Positions 1-11,239 of a DNA stretch of 64,000 bases are shown here, piece by piece. The translations under genes and the position numbers were made by a program. The notes under the pieces were generated by a model. The model was given only the letters and a program-made list of their open reading frames with translations. It searched no databases and was not told where the DNA came from. The first letter of the stretch is position 1. Each line of letters starts with the position of its first letter. This stretch comes from Evernia prunastri (Eukaryota; Ascomycota; Lecanoromycetes; Lecanorales; Parmeliaceae), in contig NKYR01000040.1 of NCBI GenBank assembly GCA_003184365.1, positions 62,001 to 126,000 on the forward strand. The letters run 5' to 3'.

Positions 1-1005
1 AGCCTGCATAATTTACAGAAGGCTAGACAGTTGTCAGACTTCCAGGGGCAAGATGCCTGAACTTCGACTCGTTTCCCGCTTGCAACATTTTCCTAGTACA
101 TTTTCCAACCATGTCCAGTGCAGGCTTCATTATCACTGTCAGCTTACCGATACTTAGGAACCATCAGCACAAGTGAATCATGTTGGACTTAACGCCCTGC
201 ACGCACAGCGGCAGTCATCAGCTGGGTGCTGCTAAGCATCAGAAGAGATTGTGGCTTCATACTATTTCGTTCAAGCTTTACAGCATGTAGACGACAGAAG
301 GCATTTCTGCATTCAGCTATGCCTTCGAGCCCGGTCGATAACATAGCTGACCGTACTTAGTGGACCGTAAGACTGCGTCCATGCACGGCCAGAGTGTGAA
401 GAAATTGAATGACTCGAAGTGGATGATGGCGATTTTTCAGCCATGTTGAATACGGAGAAAAGATTAGAAATAAAGAGACGAGTACCTGTACCTGTACCTG
501 TCAGGGTACAGAATGAGTAAGGTAACTTATACTCGTTTTTTGGGCACATTCACCCCACAGACTAGGATGTAAGAGTATCGCAAGTCGGGAGAATACCGCA
601 GAACCAGCAAGTATTGTGTGATAGGAGAGTGTAGTAAGGTAAATCATGAACCCGCTCTTTTTAAGTACTTAGGGTTCGCGCGGGTCTTGCCAAGACTCGG
701 CGGGACAGGGGTCCTGGGCGGCGTAGAGCGGCATTTTTTGACCTCGACTTTCTCCTGATATTTTAGCAAATGGGCTAAGTATCCTCTCAGCACTTTCTAC
801 GACTGCGACGACCCCTGGGCATCAGTGTCCAAGCTCCGATGAGTAGCTAGATGCTCGCTCCTTGGGATAGAAATTCACTTTTTCAGTGGTACTGCGATAC
901 ACTCTCTTCCTAACATCTTACGCTCATCACATTTACATACCAGTGGCTCCAGATCACGTCTACACCCTATCAGCCGCTTCCTATATCTAAAAGCCTCCCC
1001 TCATT
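1..1005. other. Intergenic, upstream of the PDI-like gene
   Basis: No convincing gene is seen here. There is a short ACCTGT triplication near 483-502. A pyrimidine-rich stretch precedes the start codon at 1006, as expected for a fungal promoter. The only open frames are short and have no recognisable features. Confidence 0.6.
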
Positions 1006-3411
1006 ATGCGCTCATACGTTCCGAGGGTCTTGGTTACCCTCATACTCCTATCCTCCGTGCTTGCCAAACCTGCGGTGATCGACGCTCAGCATCAACTGAA
1101 CACAGTGGAGGACGCATTATCAGAGACGAGGGCGCAATCCGAAGATTCCAAGGCGCTGGCAGAAGACGCAACCACAAAGAAGAAAGACCTTCCACAAGCA
1201 GAGGTGAATCTACCAAAGGACAAGATTGAAGAGGCAAAGTTGGTTGAAGATGGGCCAAAGGCAGGTGCTACAAACAGTGAAGCAGTGTCGGGTGCAGCGA
1301 CCAAGTTCAACGACATAGAATTCCCGCCAATGAAGGAGTTGACAGGGGAGGGGTTCGATGAAGACACAAAGAATGGCTATTGGTTTGTGAAGCACTACTC
1401 GCCTTACTGCCATCATTGCAAAGCCATAGCACCGACGTGGCAGACCCTCTACGAATTTTACTACACTTCAAAACCTGTCCCGGCCGGCAAGAAGCCCTCT
1501 GAGTCTGATTCCTTAAACACGTTTACCCGCTACTACGACTTTCGTTTTGGATCACTGGATTGCATAGCTTACGGCGACGCCTGCACGAAGCATGAAGTTG
1601 GTGCCTTCCCAACTTTCTCTCTCTACAAAGATGGCAAATTCGTCAAGAAGTTCGATGGCAAAAAGGATATGGCCGGCCTTAGTGCCTTTATTGAGGAGAC
1701 CCTGGAGGCCACACGCCCTGGTTCGAGACCGAAAGATGGGATGAAGCTCCCAGAGCCTGGAGCGACGTCGGTCGATGTTGCCGCACCAGCTGAAAAGCCT
1801 GCGGAGAAGGACAAGGACCCGGCGGCAGGGAAGGCAGCTGCGGAGAAACACAAGGAGAAAGTAGCGGAAGACCCACCCCTACCAGCCGCAGAGACAGGGA
1901 CCACTAAAGCTATGAGCAAAGTCCCAGGGGTTCCAAAAAAGGCCAAGAAACCATCAGCGGCCCCAAACCTCCTTGGCAACTCTGTTTCATTGACGCAAGA
2001 AAGCTTCCAGAAACTGGTCACAAACACCCAGGATCCTTGGTTCGTCAAGTTTTACGTGCCGTGGTGTCATCACTGCCAAGATCTCGCTCCAACCTGGCAG
2101 CAGATGGCCAAAGAGCTTCAAGGAGATCTCAATGTTGGAGAAGTCAACTGTGACGTGGAAGTTCGTCTCTGCAAAGACGTTCATGTCCGAGCTTACCCAA
2201 CGATTCACTTCTTTAAGGGCGGTGAAAGAGTCGAGTATGATGGCCTTCGAGGTCTTGGTGACCTTGTGAGCTACGCAAAGAAAGCCTTGGATGTTGGGGG
2301 CGGAGTCACATATGTGGATGCAGATGTTTTCAAGAAGATGGAAGAGACCGAGGAGGTCATTTTTCTGTACTTCTTCGACCACGCTACGACGATTGAGGAT
2401 TTCGAAGCCTTGGAAAGAATGACTTTGAGTTTGATTGGGCACGCAAAGCTTGTCAAGACAGACAGCAAAGAGCTTGCCGATCGATTCAAAATTTCGACGT
2501 GGCCGCGGTTGCTCGTATCAAGAGATGGAAGACCTAGTTATTACAATGCACTGGCACCAAAAGATATGCGGGACTTTCGACAAGTGCTCAGTTGGATGCA
2601 ATCCGTGTGGCTACCTATCGTGCCCGAGCTTACCGTATCGAACTCTCGAGAAATCATGCGGGGTAAGTATGTCGTCCTAGGTATACTATCCCGTGAGCGA
2701 GCAGATGAGTTCGTGCTCGACAAGCGCGAGATCAAGAACGCGGCGCTGGATTGGATGGAGAAGCAAACACATGCTTTCCAACTAGAGCGCCAGGAATTGA
2801 GAGACGCGAAGCAATTGCGACTGGAAGAGGCGGAAGACCGAAATGATCAACGAGCTCTACGAGCTGCCAAGAGCATCCATATCGACATCAGGGAAGATGA
2901 CAAGAAGCAAGTCGGGTTTGCATGGGTGGACGGTGTCTTTTGGGAACGTTGGATAAGGACAACTTATGGTATCAATGTCAACGATGGAGAAAGGGTGATC
3001 ATCAACGACGAAGATGTGAGCCACCTCTCTTACCCCACCCTCAACCCTCAGTTAGCGCTAACAAATTCTTCTCAGAACCGACGATATTGGGACACTACTA
3101 TATCCGGCGCGCCCATAATGCCCTCTCGTACCTCCATCCTCGAAACCCTGCCCAAGGTCATCGCCAGCCCTCCCAAAATATCCTCGAAATCCTCCACAGG
3201 TTTCATCCAACGCATTTTCTTCGGCCTACGTGGGGCCGCGACAGGTCACCCATGGGTATCGCTGGGCATGCTGATCGGTATCGTCATTGGCACTCTGATA
3301 TGGGGAAGGGGAAGGGTGAAGAGCGGGAAGAAGAGGAACTCAGGCGGCTTCTTCCAGCTAGATGGCAAGGAGGGCTTTTTGAATGGCGGCGGGTATGGGA
3401 AGGCGGACTGA
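1006..3411 (+). CDS. ER membrane protein disulfide isomerase-like protein with two thioredoxin domains
   Basis: This is a single open exon of 801 codons. A hydrophobic signal peptide (about residues 1-20) is followed by an acidic, Ala/Lys-rich linker. Two thioredoxin domains follow, each with an unusual CHHC active site: residues 135-138 in the context SPYCHHCKAIAPTW, and 354-357 in the context VPWCHHCQDLAPTW. A third thioredoxin-like stretch (about 440-570) has no CxxC. A Glu/Arg-rich segment lies near 580-640, and one transmembrane helix lies near 750-768 with a short basic cytosolic tail. This layout fits fungal Eps1/TMX-type PDI-related proteins that oxidise or isomerise disulfides of secretory cargo in the ER, anchored in its membrane. 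CxHC-type sites are common in PDIs; CHHC in both domains is less usual. Start: first ATG of the open frame, directly before the signal peptide. Confidence 0.9.
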   Translation: MRSYVPRVLVTLILLSSVLAKPAVIDAQHQLNTVEDALSETRAQSEDSKALAEDATTKKKDLPQAEVNLPKDKIEEAKLVEDGPKAGATNSEAVSGAATKFNDIEFPPMKELTGEGFDEDTKNGYWFVKHYSPYCHHCKAIAPTWQTLYEFYYTSKPVPAGKKPSESDSLNTFTRYYDFRFGSLDCIAYGDACTKHEVGAFPTFSLYKDGKFVKKFDGKKDMAGLSAFIEETLEATRPGSRPKDGMKLPEPGATSVDVAAPAEKPAEKDKDPAAGKAAAEKHKEKVAEDPPLPAAETGTTKAMSKVPGVPKKAKKPSAAPNLLGNSVSLTQESFQKLVTNTQDPWFVKFYVPWCHHCQDLAPTWQQMAKELQGDLNVGEVNCDVEVRLCKDVHVRAYPTIHFFKGGERVEYDGLRGLGDLVSYAKKALDVGGGVTYVDADVFKKMEETEEVIFLYFFDHATTIEDFEALERMTLSLIGHAKLVKTDSKELADRFKISTWPRLLVSRDGRPSYYNALAPKDMRDFRQVLSWMQSVWLPIVPELTVSNSREIMRGKYVVLGILSRERADEFVLDKREIKNAALDWMEKQTHAFQLERQELRDAKQLRLEEAEDRNDQRALRAAKSIHIDIREDDKKQVGFAWVDGVFWERWIRTTYGINVNDGERVIINDEDVSHLSYPTLNPQLALTNSSQNRRYWDTTISGAPIMPSRTSILETLPKVIASPPKISSKSSTGFIQRIFFGLRGAATGHPWVSLGMLIGIVIGTLIWGRGRVKSGKKRNSGGFFQLDGKEGFLNGGGYGKAD

Positions 3412-3772
3412 GCGTTGGACCTCTTTTTAGAGAATTGCATGGGGGCGAAGGGCGGAGGGCTATCCTCATCTGTTGTGATCTACGCTTGTTACATATTAGG
3501 TGCGGCGTTCAGGGTTAGGAGAGGTCTACTTTAAGCGTTATTACTCTGAAGGACCATCCAACTCCATTGTGTGATGTCAGTCTCAGTCGTCCCTTTTGAG
3601 CCCTTGCCAGAAGCACTCAGAGTCATATTTCAAATCTTTGCAGGCGTGGTCACTTAGACAGTGACGGTACAACAACAATGACAGTCTATGATTTTATGTA
3701 CACCCCCCGAAGACCTCCCTCTTAGCCTGCAGTAATCACATATCGTGTTCTACTTTCCAAGCAGAAGTATCC

Positions 3773-4684
3773 TCAGAACGGCTGTAGATCACCAACCCAT
3801 TAGCCTTCCCCCGTTAACGGCCAGCGCTGCGAAGCCGAACTACTCACGTTATCACTGGGCGGTATGTCCCGCACGAAGTAGTCTCCAATGACGGGCACTT
3901 TCTGCTCGAGTGAAGACGTCAGCGCTGTTCATCCACGCTCTCCTCGTGCTCTCTTCCAAGCCGCCGCCCTGGCTCTGATATCGTCGCCCACATCTCATCC
4001 CATCTCAGCCCCTTGCTCTTTCCTCCACCAGATCCATTGCCCCTCTTGCCAATCTTGACTTAACCCTCTCTTATCCACTTCTATCGAGAACGGGCTGGAT
4101 GAAGTCGGGTTGGGGGGGAAGGGGGAACCCACCTGCAAGATATCCTTCCGAACCTTCGGCACCTCGGCGAAGAACTGCAGCGCGAATATCAACCCGACGA
4201 CGCCGAAGCTGCCCGCTGTGATGCCACTGTAAAACCCCCATCAGCGAATCTCGTTCCCAATCATTCAATGGCTTCATGCCCGCTCGAGGCGAGCTATGAC
4301 GATCGGCGCAGAGGAGGCAGAGCAAGGAGAGAGACAGAGAGCGGAATAGGGTGCACCCGTACAATTTCAGCGCTCGCCCGGGCCCGATGCCTCGGATGTT
4401 GGGCTGGATCTTGTAGCTAGGTCACCGGTGCCGTTAGCGCTACTTGTCGCTTTTTTTCTCAACGGTTTGCGCGGACTCAGGGCGCTGGCAATGCCGAGAA
4501 TGGAGATGAGAGGGGAGGGGAGGAGGGAGGGAGTGGGTACTTTGGTCCATAGGGCGATTTGTAGGTGGCGTAGGCGGGCTTGGATGTTGCGAAGGGGACG
4601 CCGTGGTGGCCTTGGACCTGGGGAAGGGGGAGAGGGGGATTAGCGGTGCTCCGGCGGGATGGGAAGGTGGTCTGGAGGTACCAT
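3773..4684 (-). CDS. QCR10: Ubiquinol-cytochrome c reductase subunit 10 (complex III), six exons
   Basis: Exons in transcription order: 4684-4682, 4617-4541, 4416-4357, 4226-4133, 3901-3848 and 3781-3773. The joined frame is 297 bases (98 residues). All five introns have GT and AG ends and all phases agree. The product has the QCR10 signature: YKSPYGPNYKIQPNIRGIG near the N-terminus, one membrane segment (GSFGVVGLIFALQFFAEVP), and the C-terminal KVPVIGDYF with a final SDNPF. QCR10 is a small single-pass inner-membrane subunit of the cytochrome bc1 complex. Two exons are extremely small: the first holds only the ATG and the last only Pro-Phe-stop. The length suits the family (yeast 77, filamentous fungi about 90). 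The ATG-only first exon is the least certain part; in the same frame an open N-terminal extension reaches 4872, but it is Ser/Pro-rich and unlike the family. Confidence 0.88.
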
Positions 4685-6317
4685 GGTGATGGCTGCGTGT
4701 GGGAGGACTCGAGGCGGGATTGAGGGTTGGTGGTGATGGTGATGGGGATGTGGAGATGCGGATAGTGATGTGATGGGGTGAGAGATGGCTCAATGGGAGG
4801 CTTGGCGCCGAGGCTTTTCCTAGGGGTAGGATCTGGATCTTGGGGAGAGGACGATAAATAACTACTAGACAATTCGAACTTTGAAAGCCCCTACTATCTA
4901 CTATATCATACAGTCGCTCATATTTTTAGATGAGGGAACGTGCAAACCATTGGTCAATCGCATTTTTCATGGCTAGTAGCGGATGGTGACCAAAGTCGGT
5001 CACATCTCTCCACCTACCTCTACTTTCTGATCCTTCTTGTCTCGCAACAACCATCAGCATGAATGCGCCACCTCCGGTTGTTTGCTATGCTTTTTTGCTA
5101 CGCGCCGTGGATATGTCTCTTGAACTAGGGGCGACAGACGAGTTGATCCACTGCAACAAATTGTACCGATGGCATCTCCAATCCCAAGTAGGACCAAGAA
5201 TCCGCCCTATGCTTCATGTGGTCAGGCACGAGGGAAGCCGTTCTTAGATGTTGAAGCTCAAATGCTGAGTCTGCTTACTTCTATCTCCTCCTGTGGGAGG
5301 CGGAGGCGGAGGAGGAGATGCGAACGAACGAGATGAAAACACCGGTGGGGTTTTAATTCTTCCAATGCGAATGCCCGTAAATCTTGAAGTAAGATCAACA
5401 TCATTGACAGAGCCGCGCTAGGTAAGGTGTTTATCATCATTGTCTGTTTTCTGTTTCCCTGTTTTCTCCCACCAACCTTTTTTCTTTTTTTCTCAAAGTC
5501 ATTCGCGTCCAATATCAAAACCCGCCGTGCCGAATTACTAGCCAACAACGAGCTAAATCACATTTTCTCGAATTAAGGAACCTGGTCTCATTCAACAGAT
5601 TAAATATGTCTTGTATCGCCCTCCGCCCTTCGTTTTCTTTCCTCTCACATTTCCCCTCCCGGGAATATAACCCCTCCCACACTCCCTGATCGGCTCCCAC
5701 ATCCCCTCTCATACCCTCCCACCCCCTTCACATCTACACCACACCGCACGATCCCACCCCACATCCTCTCCAATCCCAATCCAAACCCCAATCCGAACCG
5801 CTAGCCTTACGGCCTAAGTTCCACCCAACACACGTCTCGGACACGGTTAGGATCCTCGCTCTCAAATTTTTAGGTGCCGTTCTGCGATGAAAGCCAGGAG
5901 CAGGTAGAGAAATGATATTGATGGTGGGCTCGGTGCCGCGTGGCTCGTTTTGGGGTTGATGCCCGGGGGGCAGAGGGGGTGGTTTGCTTTTTGGGTCGAG
6001 ACTTCTGCGCTAGGGCTGGGGGGGTTGGTGGGTTTGGTTGGGTGTAGGCTGGTTGATTAATGTAGTACCCGCTGGCATCTGAGTCGATTTCTGCATGTGT
6101 GCGTGCATGCGTGCGTGCGTGCTCCCCCATTAGCGCCGGTCTTTGCTGTACAGCTCCGATGGTGGTCTCGCTCCAGCCGCGGCACCCCCCCGGGACGTCG
6201 TTATTGTAAACAGAGACATGGCAGAGCGCAGCGGCCTACCGACTTGAAGATTCTTCCGCCGGAAACAAAGTGCGCTGTTCCGGCTGGCGCGAAATCGCCC
6301 TACTGAGCAAATTCACA
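4685..6317. other. Intergenic, low-complexity
   Basis: No supported gene. The stretch has CT/CCA-rich runs (5630-5800) and a short TGCG/TGTG simple repeat near 6094-6122. Open frames here are short and compositionally biased. A minus-strand frame at 5870-6108 (Pro/Thr-rich) could be a terminal exon, but I cannot connect it to anything. Confidence 0.5.
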
Positions 6318-6584
6318 TCAGGCCGCCCGTTTCGGCTTAAAGAGGTGCGGTTTCGACGCGCAGCGCAGACAGGGGCAGCAAGGCCGTTGGAAGCATTTCG
6401 AGAGGCGGTCTTTGCATTCCGCGACTAGGACCTTGGACCTTTGGGCGGGGTGGAGGTAGAGGAGGTGCTGTGAGGTTGATGTGGAGGTGGAAGTGGAGGA
6501 GTGGGTGGATGTGGTGGTGAAGGAGGCGGCCCGGTAGACGTCTAGTTCTGCGGAGTTGCTGCTCGATGTGTAGTGGTGGGGCAT
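6318..6584 (-). CDS. Small Ser/Thr-rich protein with a cysteine-rich C-terminus, function unknown
   Basis: An 88-codon open frame starts with MPHHYTSSSNSAELDVYRA, continues through a long Ser/Thr/His tract, and ends in a short Cys-rich, basic tail (CFQRPCCPCLRCASKP). The composition looks like a small intracellular fungal protein with a possible palmitoylation or metal-binding cluster. There is no signal peptide. The family is not recognised with certainty. Supporting points are a clear ATG, a non-repetitive C-terminus and no competing gene on the other strand. Against it are the short length and biased composition. It may have further exons that I could not place. Confidence 0.45.
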   Translation of the reverse strand: MPHHYTSSSNSAELDVYRAASFTTTSTHSSTSTSTSTSQHLLYLHPAQRSKVLVAECKDRLSKCFQRPCCPCLRCASKPHLFKPKRAA

Positions 6585-8971
6585 GGTTTTGTGTTTGTTT
6601 GATTTGTTTGGGGGTAACGGGGGGCTTTTGTTTGTAGCTAGGGTGTGATGATGATGGTGGTTGGTTGGTGATGGGCTTTGTGTAGAGAGGTGGTCTGGGG
6701 TTTTTATATACAGCCACTCAGCGCATTTCGAGTGCAGAGTCTGTGGCTTAGTGGTGTGTGATATTTTTGAACACCTTGCAGACTTTTTCTTTTTTCTTGG
6801 TCCATCGTCACCGAGTGTGTCGGAGCGTCAAGTTTATTCTAAGGGATAAAAAAAAGTGATACATGCATTTCATGAAAGGTTGACCGAGGAAACCCATAGA
6901 ACGTTTGTTTTGTGGCTTACTTGAACATCGCATAAATGCATGTAACCTGTAGAAAGGCGTCAGAAAGTGAGAAGCGCATTGGTTGCTCGTCGGTTCAGTG
7001 TAGTGTACCTTACAGAAGTGGGTAACATCTCGTCAAGTGAAAACGTCCTATTTATAACTATAATAGTCAGATGCTGCTGCGTGAGGACAAGGGTAGGAAT
7101 TTCCATCCGGAACGAATTATGTGGGGAAGCCACGGGAAAGAAGAAGAGGAACAGGAGGAGGAAGAAAAAGAAGAAGGTTGGGTTCGGTGTAGCCGTAGAA
7201 TGTAGATTATCGAATGGAGATACTCGTCTAAGCGATGTATCTCCTTAGCTCGGATAGAGGCGTCGATGGATTTGTTTGCTGCTTGTACCTTGTACATAGG
7301 TATTGACAATATTATCAACATTGATTGGTAGGAACTTTTATGCCAAGAAGATGGTTTTCTCGGCCGCACCAGGATTGGATGGAAGAGGCTCAACTTGCAT
7401 GATGCGAAATGATTATTGATCAGTGAGTCTGAATTGTGGTGGAGTGAGCTTGAAAGAGAGGAGGAGGAGGGGCAGTGTCTGCATGGCGTATGCATGGCAT
7501 ATGCATGGAAGCAACTTTGGAAGCATAAGCTCATCGAATCAACAAGTCTTTCGCCTTCTCGCTTCTGCTATCCTAGAGTAGAGGGTTTAGCGCATCCTGC
7601 CGCCCTGCATCTTGCACATGGTTTCGCGAGGAACTTCTCCTTTTGCACGATAACTCCCATGAGAAACCATTGTACCTTGAAAGATGATGCACATCGCGTG
7701 ACTGTTTTGAACTTTGATATGATGTCCAAAGAGCTGGACCTGGATTCGGTACGCTCCGAAGCGCTACAAGACGCTGACAGTGTGGGGGACTTGTTAAAGT
7801 GTAGTGCGGTGGACTCGCATTGATGCGCAAGGACACCTCCCTTTGCACCCATACTAACAAGGATGAAATATGAAGCCAGGTCCTCTCCCTTCAGCCTCTG
7901 CTATTCATAGCAATAATGGCCTCAATCACAGATTGTTACTGCTGCAAGAGCGCCACGAAACTTTCTCGTCGTATGTAGATGTCGTGCAGCTGTCACTATT
8001 TCGACAGAATGAGACTCCAAAGACATGACCGACTACATGTTGTACTCCCCTACCCTGTCAGTAGAACGACCTCAAATAGATTCCTGACTCCTAGTCGCTC
8101 GAGAATGCCTGGATGCTTCGCTGAATTCCTACCATCGGGCACCCTTTACCCAGTCCTTTTCCCAAAATGAAGCGTGTCGAAAGTCGATGAAGTCCGAATG
8201 GCATAGGATGTATTTGCTGATAGTCGGTCCATGACACAAGACACATAGATAGAGTCGCTCCTCTGCCACTGTCCGTATAGCCAAAGCTGAGCAGCAGTCG
8301 ACTGCAGTCGCCCAGCATTGATTAGCAACGTGGATAAGGTGGATAAGCCGGGGTTGTAGAGATCTAATGGGGATAAAAGGTTGACAATATTCCGTTGATA
8401 ATATTCACAGATGTAAGTAAGAGGAGGAATACAAGGCCAATCTGGGTAGGTAAATGTTAAGTAATTATGCCTGGAGGCTTGGAAATGATGAGAATGCCGG
8501 CAGCACCGGAGACGGTTCCGGGATTTGCCGAACGGTAAAAAGGAAAAAGACAGGAGAAAAGGAGAAAAAGGGTGACGGAGTTTACATACACCAAAAAGAC
8601 CGGCGCAAAAGCAACAACAGCAACCAAGAGAAGGACCGAATCACACAGATCATATTGCTACCCCACTCTTCACCCCCTACTTATCAATGTTCGCGGGGTC
8701 ATTGACGGTATGATGATAATGACTTCCAATTGCTTTTGCTCCTGAGCATCTAAATTCGCCCAGTCCCCGGAAGTCCGACTCCAATCATTCAAATGCCTCA
8801 TTGAATAATTCTCCGTACGTTCAACCTCTATAACCTCCGTTAATGCATCTACGCACCACACTGACCTAATCAAGTTGCAGCACGACTGAAGCATCCTCCA
8901 GACTCTCTCCCCAACCCGCCTTCTCCACACCCTCAACCTTTGCGTCACCACCATCATCAATCAACACAGCA
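6585..8971. other. Long intergenic region
   Basis: No gene could be supported. There are purine-rich runs near 7135-7180 and overlapping short open frames on both strands at 7416-7860, none with family features. The last few hundred bases (8750-8971) become CT-rich and are probably the promoter of the gene starting at 8972. Confidence 0.45.
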
Positions 8972-9493
8972 ATGCCAACCAACCGCCCCTTCTTCTTCAA
9001 CTTCCTCGCCGCCTTCCGCGCCCAATCCGCCCTCTCCAAATCCTCCTCCACCACATCCACCACCTCTGCCACCGCCCCCTCATCCGCCTACACCCCTCCC
9101 ACCCTCTCCCGCGCCATCGCCACAAAGCCCCCTTCCCCCGGCGCCACCACCGCCGCCGTCCAGGCCGCCAACCCCTCCCTCTCACACGCCCGCCAGGCTT
9201 CCTCCACCGCCGCTTCTCCGTCCGCCGCCCGATCCCCTCCCGCATCCCTTCCGCCCTCCATGTCTTCTCCGCCCCCGAGGAGTCCGCAGCCCATGTCCCC
9301 GCCCGGTGGCGGCTTCAGGCGCGCGAGGAGGGGCAGCGATACCAGCAGCGAAGGGGACGGGTTCCGGGACCTGGGCGAGAAGTGGTATGTGGGTGGGAAG
9401 ACGGCGAGTGGGGAGGAGAGGTTTTTGAGGCTGGGGGTCGTGAGGAAGGAGAGGAGTGGGGACCGGTTGAGCTTGGATCGTTTGAGCTTGTGA
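8972..9493 (+). CDS. Ser/Pro/Ala-rich protein with a conserved C-terminal motif, function unknown
   Basis: A single open exon of 173 codons. The N-terminus (MPTNRPFFFNFLAAFRAQSA) is followed by about 110 residues of Ser/Pro/Ala-rich, probably disordered sequence. The C-terminal 50 residues are ordered in character: an RRGSDTSSEGDGFRDLG segment, then EKWYVGGKTASGEERFLRLG and a terminal SGDRLSLDRLSL repeat. From memory, this Trp-containing GGKTA-GEE-F motif with a repeated DRLSL end recurs in short uncharacterised Pezizomycotina proteins; a search is needed to confirm it. The RRGSDTSSEGD stretch looks like a kinase or 14-3-3 site. No signal peptide or membrane segment. The start is the ATG whose frame carries the conserved C-terminus; the overlapping Pro-rich frame starting at 8940 is a shadow. 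Confidence 0.72.
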   Translation: MPTNRPFFFNFLAAFRAQSALSKSSSTTSTTSATAPSSAYTPPTLSRAIATKPPSPGATTAAVQAANPSLSHARQASSTAASPSAARSPPASLPPSMSSPPPRSPQPMSPPGGGFRRARRGSDTSSEGDGFRDLGEKWYVGGKTASGEERFLRLGVVRKERSGDRLSLDRLSL

Positions 9494-11239
9494 ATAATAG
9501 GGAAGAGGGCAGAGGGCAGAGGGGAAAGACTAGTATATATGGGTTCTGATATGGTGTTCAGGGGAAAAGAGCATTTGGTCAATATTTGGTGGTTTTGCTC
9601 TGCTATAGAAGGGTGGGATAAAAAGAGGGCCGGTCATATGTGCATATGGTTGCTAGAGCTTTTCGGTTTGGGATGGCAAGAACTCCACTTCCGCTGAGAA
9701 TGGATCATAGATAGGTAGATGGCTTTTGTAAATGCTGCCATCCAAAATTCAACCAAACCCCCCTTCTTCCCCTGTCCCAGCCTACACCCAATCTGCCGGG
9801 GCCGAATCCCGCACGATGAGGACGATGGGAACCTGCTGGTGAATGAAGTATGTACCTACATACCATGGATGGTGCATACAGGCCGCTGTGGGGATTATTT
9901 CTACAATTCTCCTTCCCCCCCTCTCTTCCCCTCCAGAGTACCCCGAAGAGTACCCTTCGAAGAATATCACCGAAAGAATATCGCCCAAAGAATATCTCCC
10001 GGAGAGCACCCCCGAAGAGTGTTTAGAAAGTTTTTTGCCAATTCATACCTCAGCGATATCAATTCACGTCGATTCATACTGTTGGAACGACTCAACACTC
10101 GCTTCCACTAACACTCTTTCGGCCTAGTACATTGATATATGAAGGCCTTTCCTGTACATAGAATCCTTCTTCCTTAGACATCATTAGGAATACCAAATCT
10201 AGTGATTCAGTCTCACAGCAGTAACTGCAGTACCAAGTACTTACCAACACATACCCTTTGCCTTGGTGGAGGGGTGGCGACCACATCATGATAACTATCA
10301 ACTACACCGCTAAGCCCAAATTCCGAGATCCGCTCGTCGGACGCTGCCGCCGCAAGTTCTCAGCAACCTACAATAATGGATGACCCGGCATCTTCCTTCG
10401 GTACGTCGCACTTGGGTAAATGCTCTATGCTGCGCAGACAGCTCCTCTCCGATCATGATCCTAACGATGTAGCTAGTGGAGACCCTCCAACGAGCCGGGC
10501 CTTGGTGACCCCCATGAAGACCGAAGCCTCGCGGAGATCACTGTCTCTATCACCCTCAGAGGAGCAGATACACGGAGCATAAAACGACCACATCCAGACT
10601 CACCCCCGTCACCATCACGGCCGAGTACCCAATTCTTCATAGAGAACCTCAAACCCCAATGGGAAAATCTAGTCGCGGGGAAATGGCATTGATTAAAGGG
10701 ATCGAGCTTGAAGTGCAATAATTTGGAATGGCATCATTCACGAGCTCTGACTGGATTCGATCCATCGTTCGCCTCGGAGCGATCCTTACTGGACTGGCGG
10801 ATGGTTAGTTGGGACCTGTAAAAGCCTGCTTTCTGAGTGATGAGCTTTGGAGTCATTCTTCACGGCGATCTAAATCCTCGTCCGTACGGAGTAACAACAA
10901 TTCATTTGTTGTCAATTCCCTCTATTTTTCCAAATCTCTATACTGTTATGGCACTGAAGAGTTCATTTACAGACCCTTCCCACGCTCCCTTCCTTACTCG
11001 TCCAGCTACGATGGATCTTGGAAAAGGAGAGCATATTTGTTTGAAACAATAGGCGACTCGCGATTCCGCGAAATACGGCTCACTAAAGCACAGTCTTGCT
11101 GTGGCAACCACTGAAAAACTCGGTGTCCGCACTCGCGCACTCGCGCACGCTCCCCGTGCATAAAGTTGGCAGAATTCCTTGATGAGAGCTTCGGAGGCAC
11201 ACTCTTTTCCCAGTGACCGACAAGTACAAGTACATCAGA
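9494..11239. other. Intergenic region with short tandem repeats and a solo LTR
   Basis: Apart from the solo LTR listed separately, no gene is certain. Short imperfect repeats of the form AAGAATATC-CC occur three times near 9958-9999. A possible short spliced gene around 10376-10692 (start MDDPASSF; a downstream frame ends QFFIENLKPQWENLVAGKWH) has coding-like composition. However, I found no donor and acceptor pair that joins the two parts in phase, so it is not called. Confidence 0.4.
10080..10249. repeat. Solo LTR of a Ty1/copia element
   Basis: The 170-bp sequence begins TGTTGGAACGACTCAACACT and ends TTACCAACA, the usual TG...CA LTR ends. It is flanked on both sides by CATAC (10075-10079 and 10250-10254), a perfect 5-bp target duplication. 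Its body aligns with the LTR at 59976-60164, for example in the shared GCAGTAACTGCAGTA and GGCCTAGTA blocks. No internal retroelement sequence lies next to it, so it is a recombined solo LTR. Confidence 0.88.

Noticed and set aside
5059..5247. 62-codon open frame with a plausible ATG
   Set aside because: It is too short, with no domain, signal peptide or splice extension; the region is otherwise non-coding in character.
8940..9428. Proline-rich open frame overlapping the gene at 8972
   Set aside because: It reads the same CT-rich sequence in another frame and gives low-complexity Pro/Ser; the 8972 frame has the ordered C-terminus.
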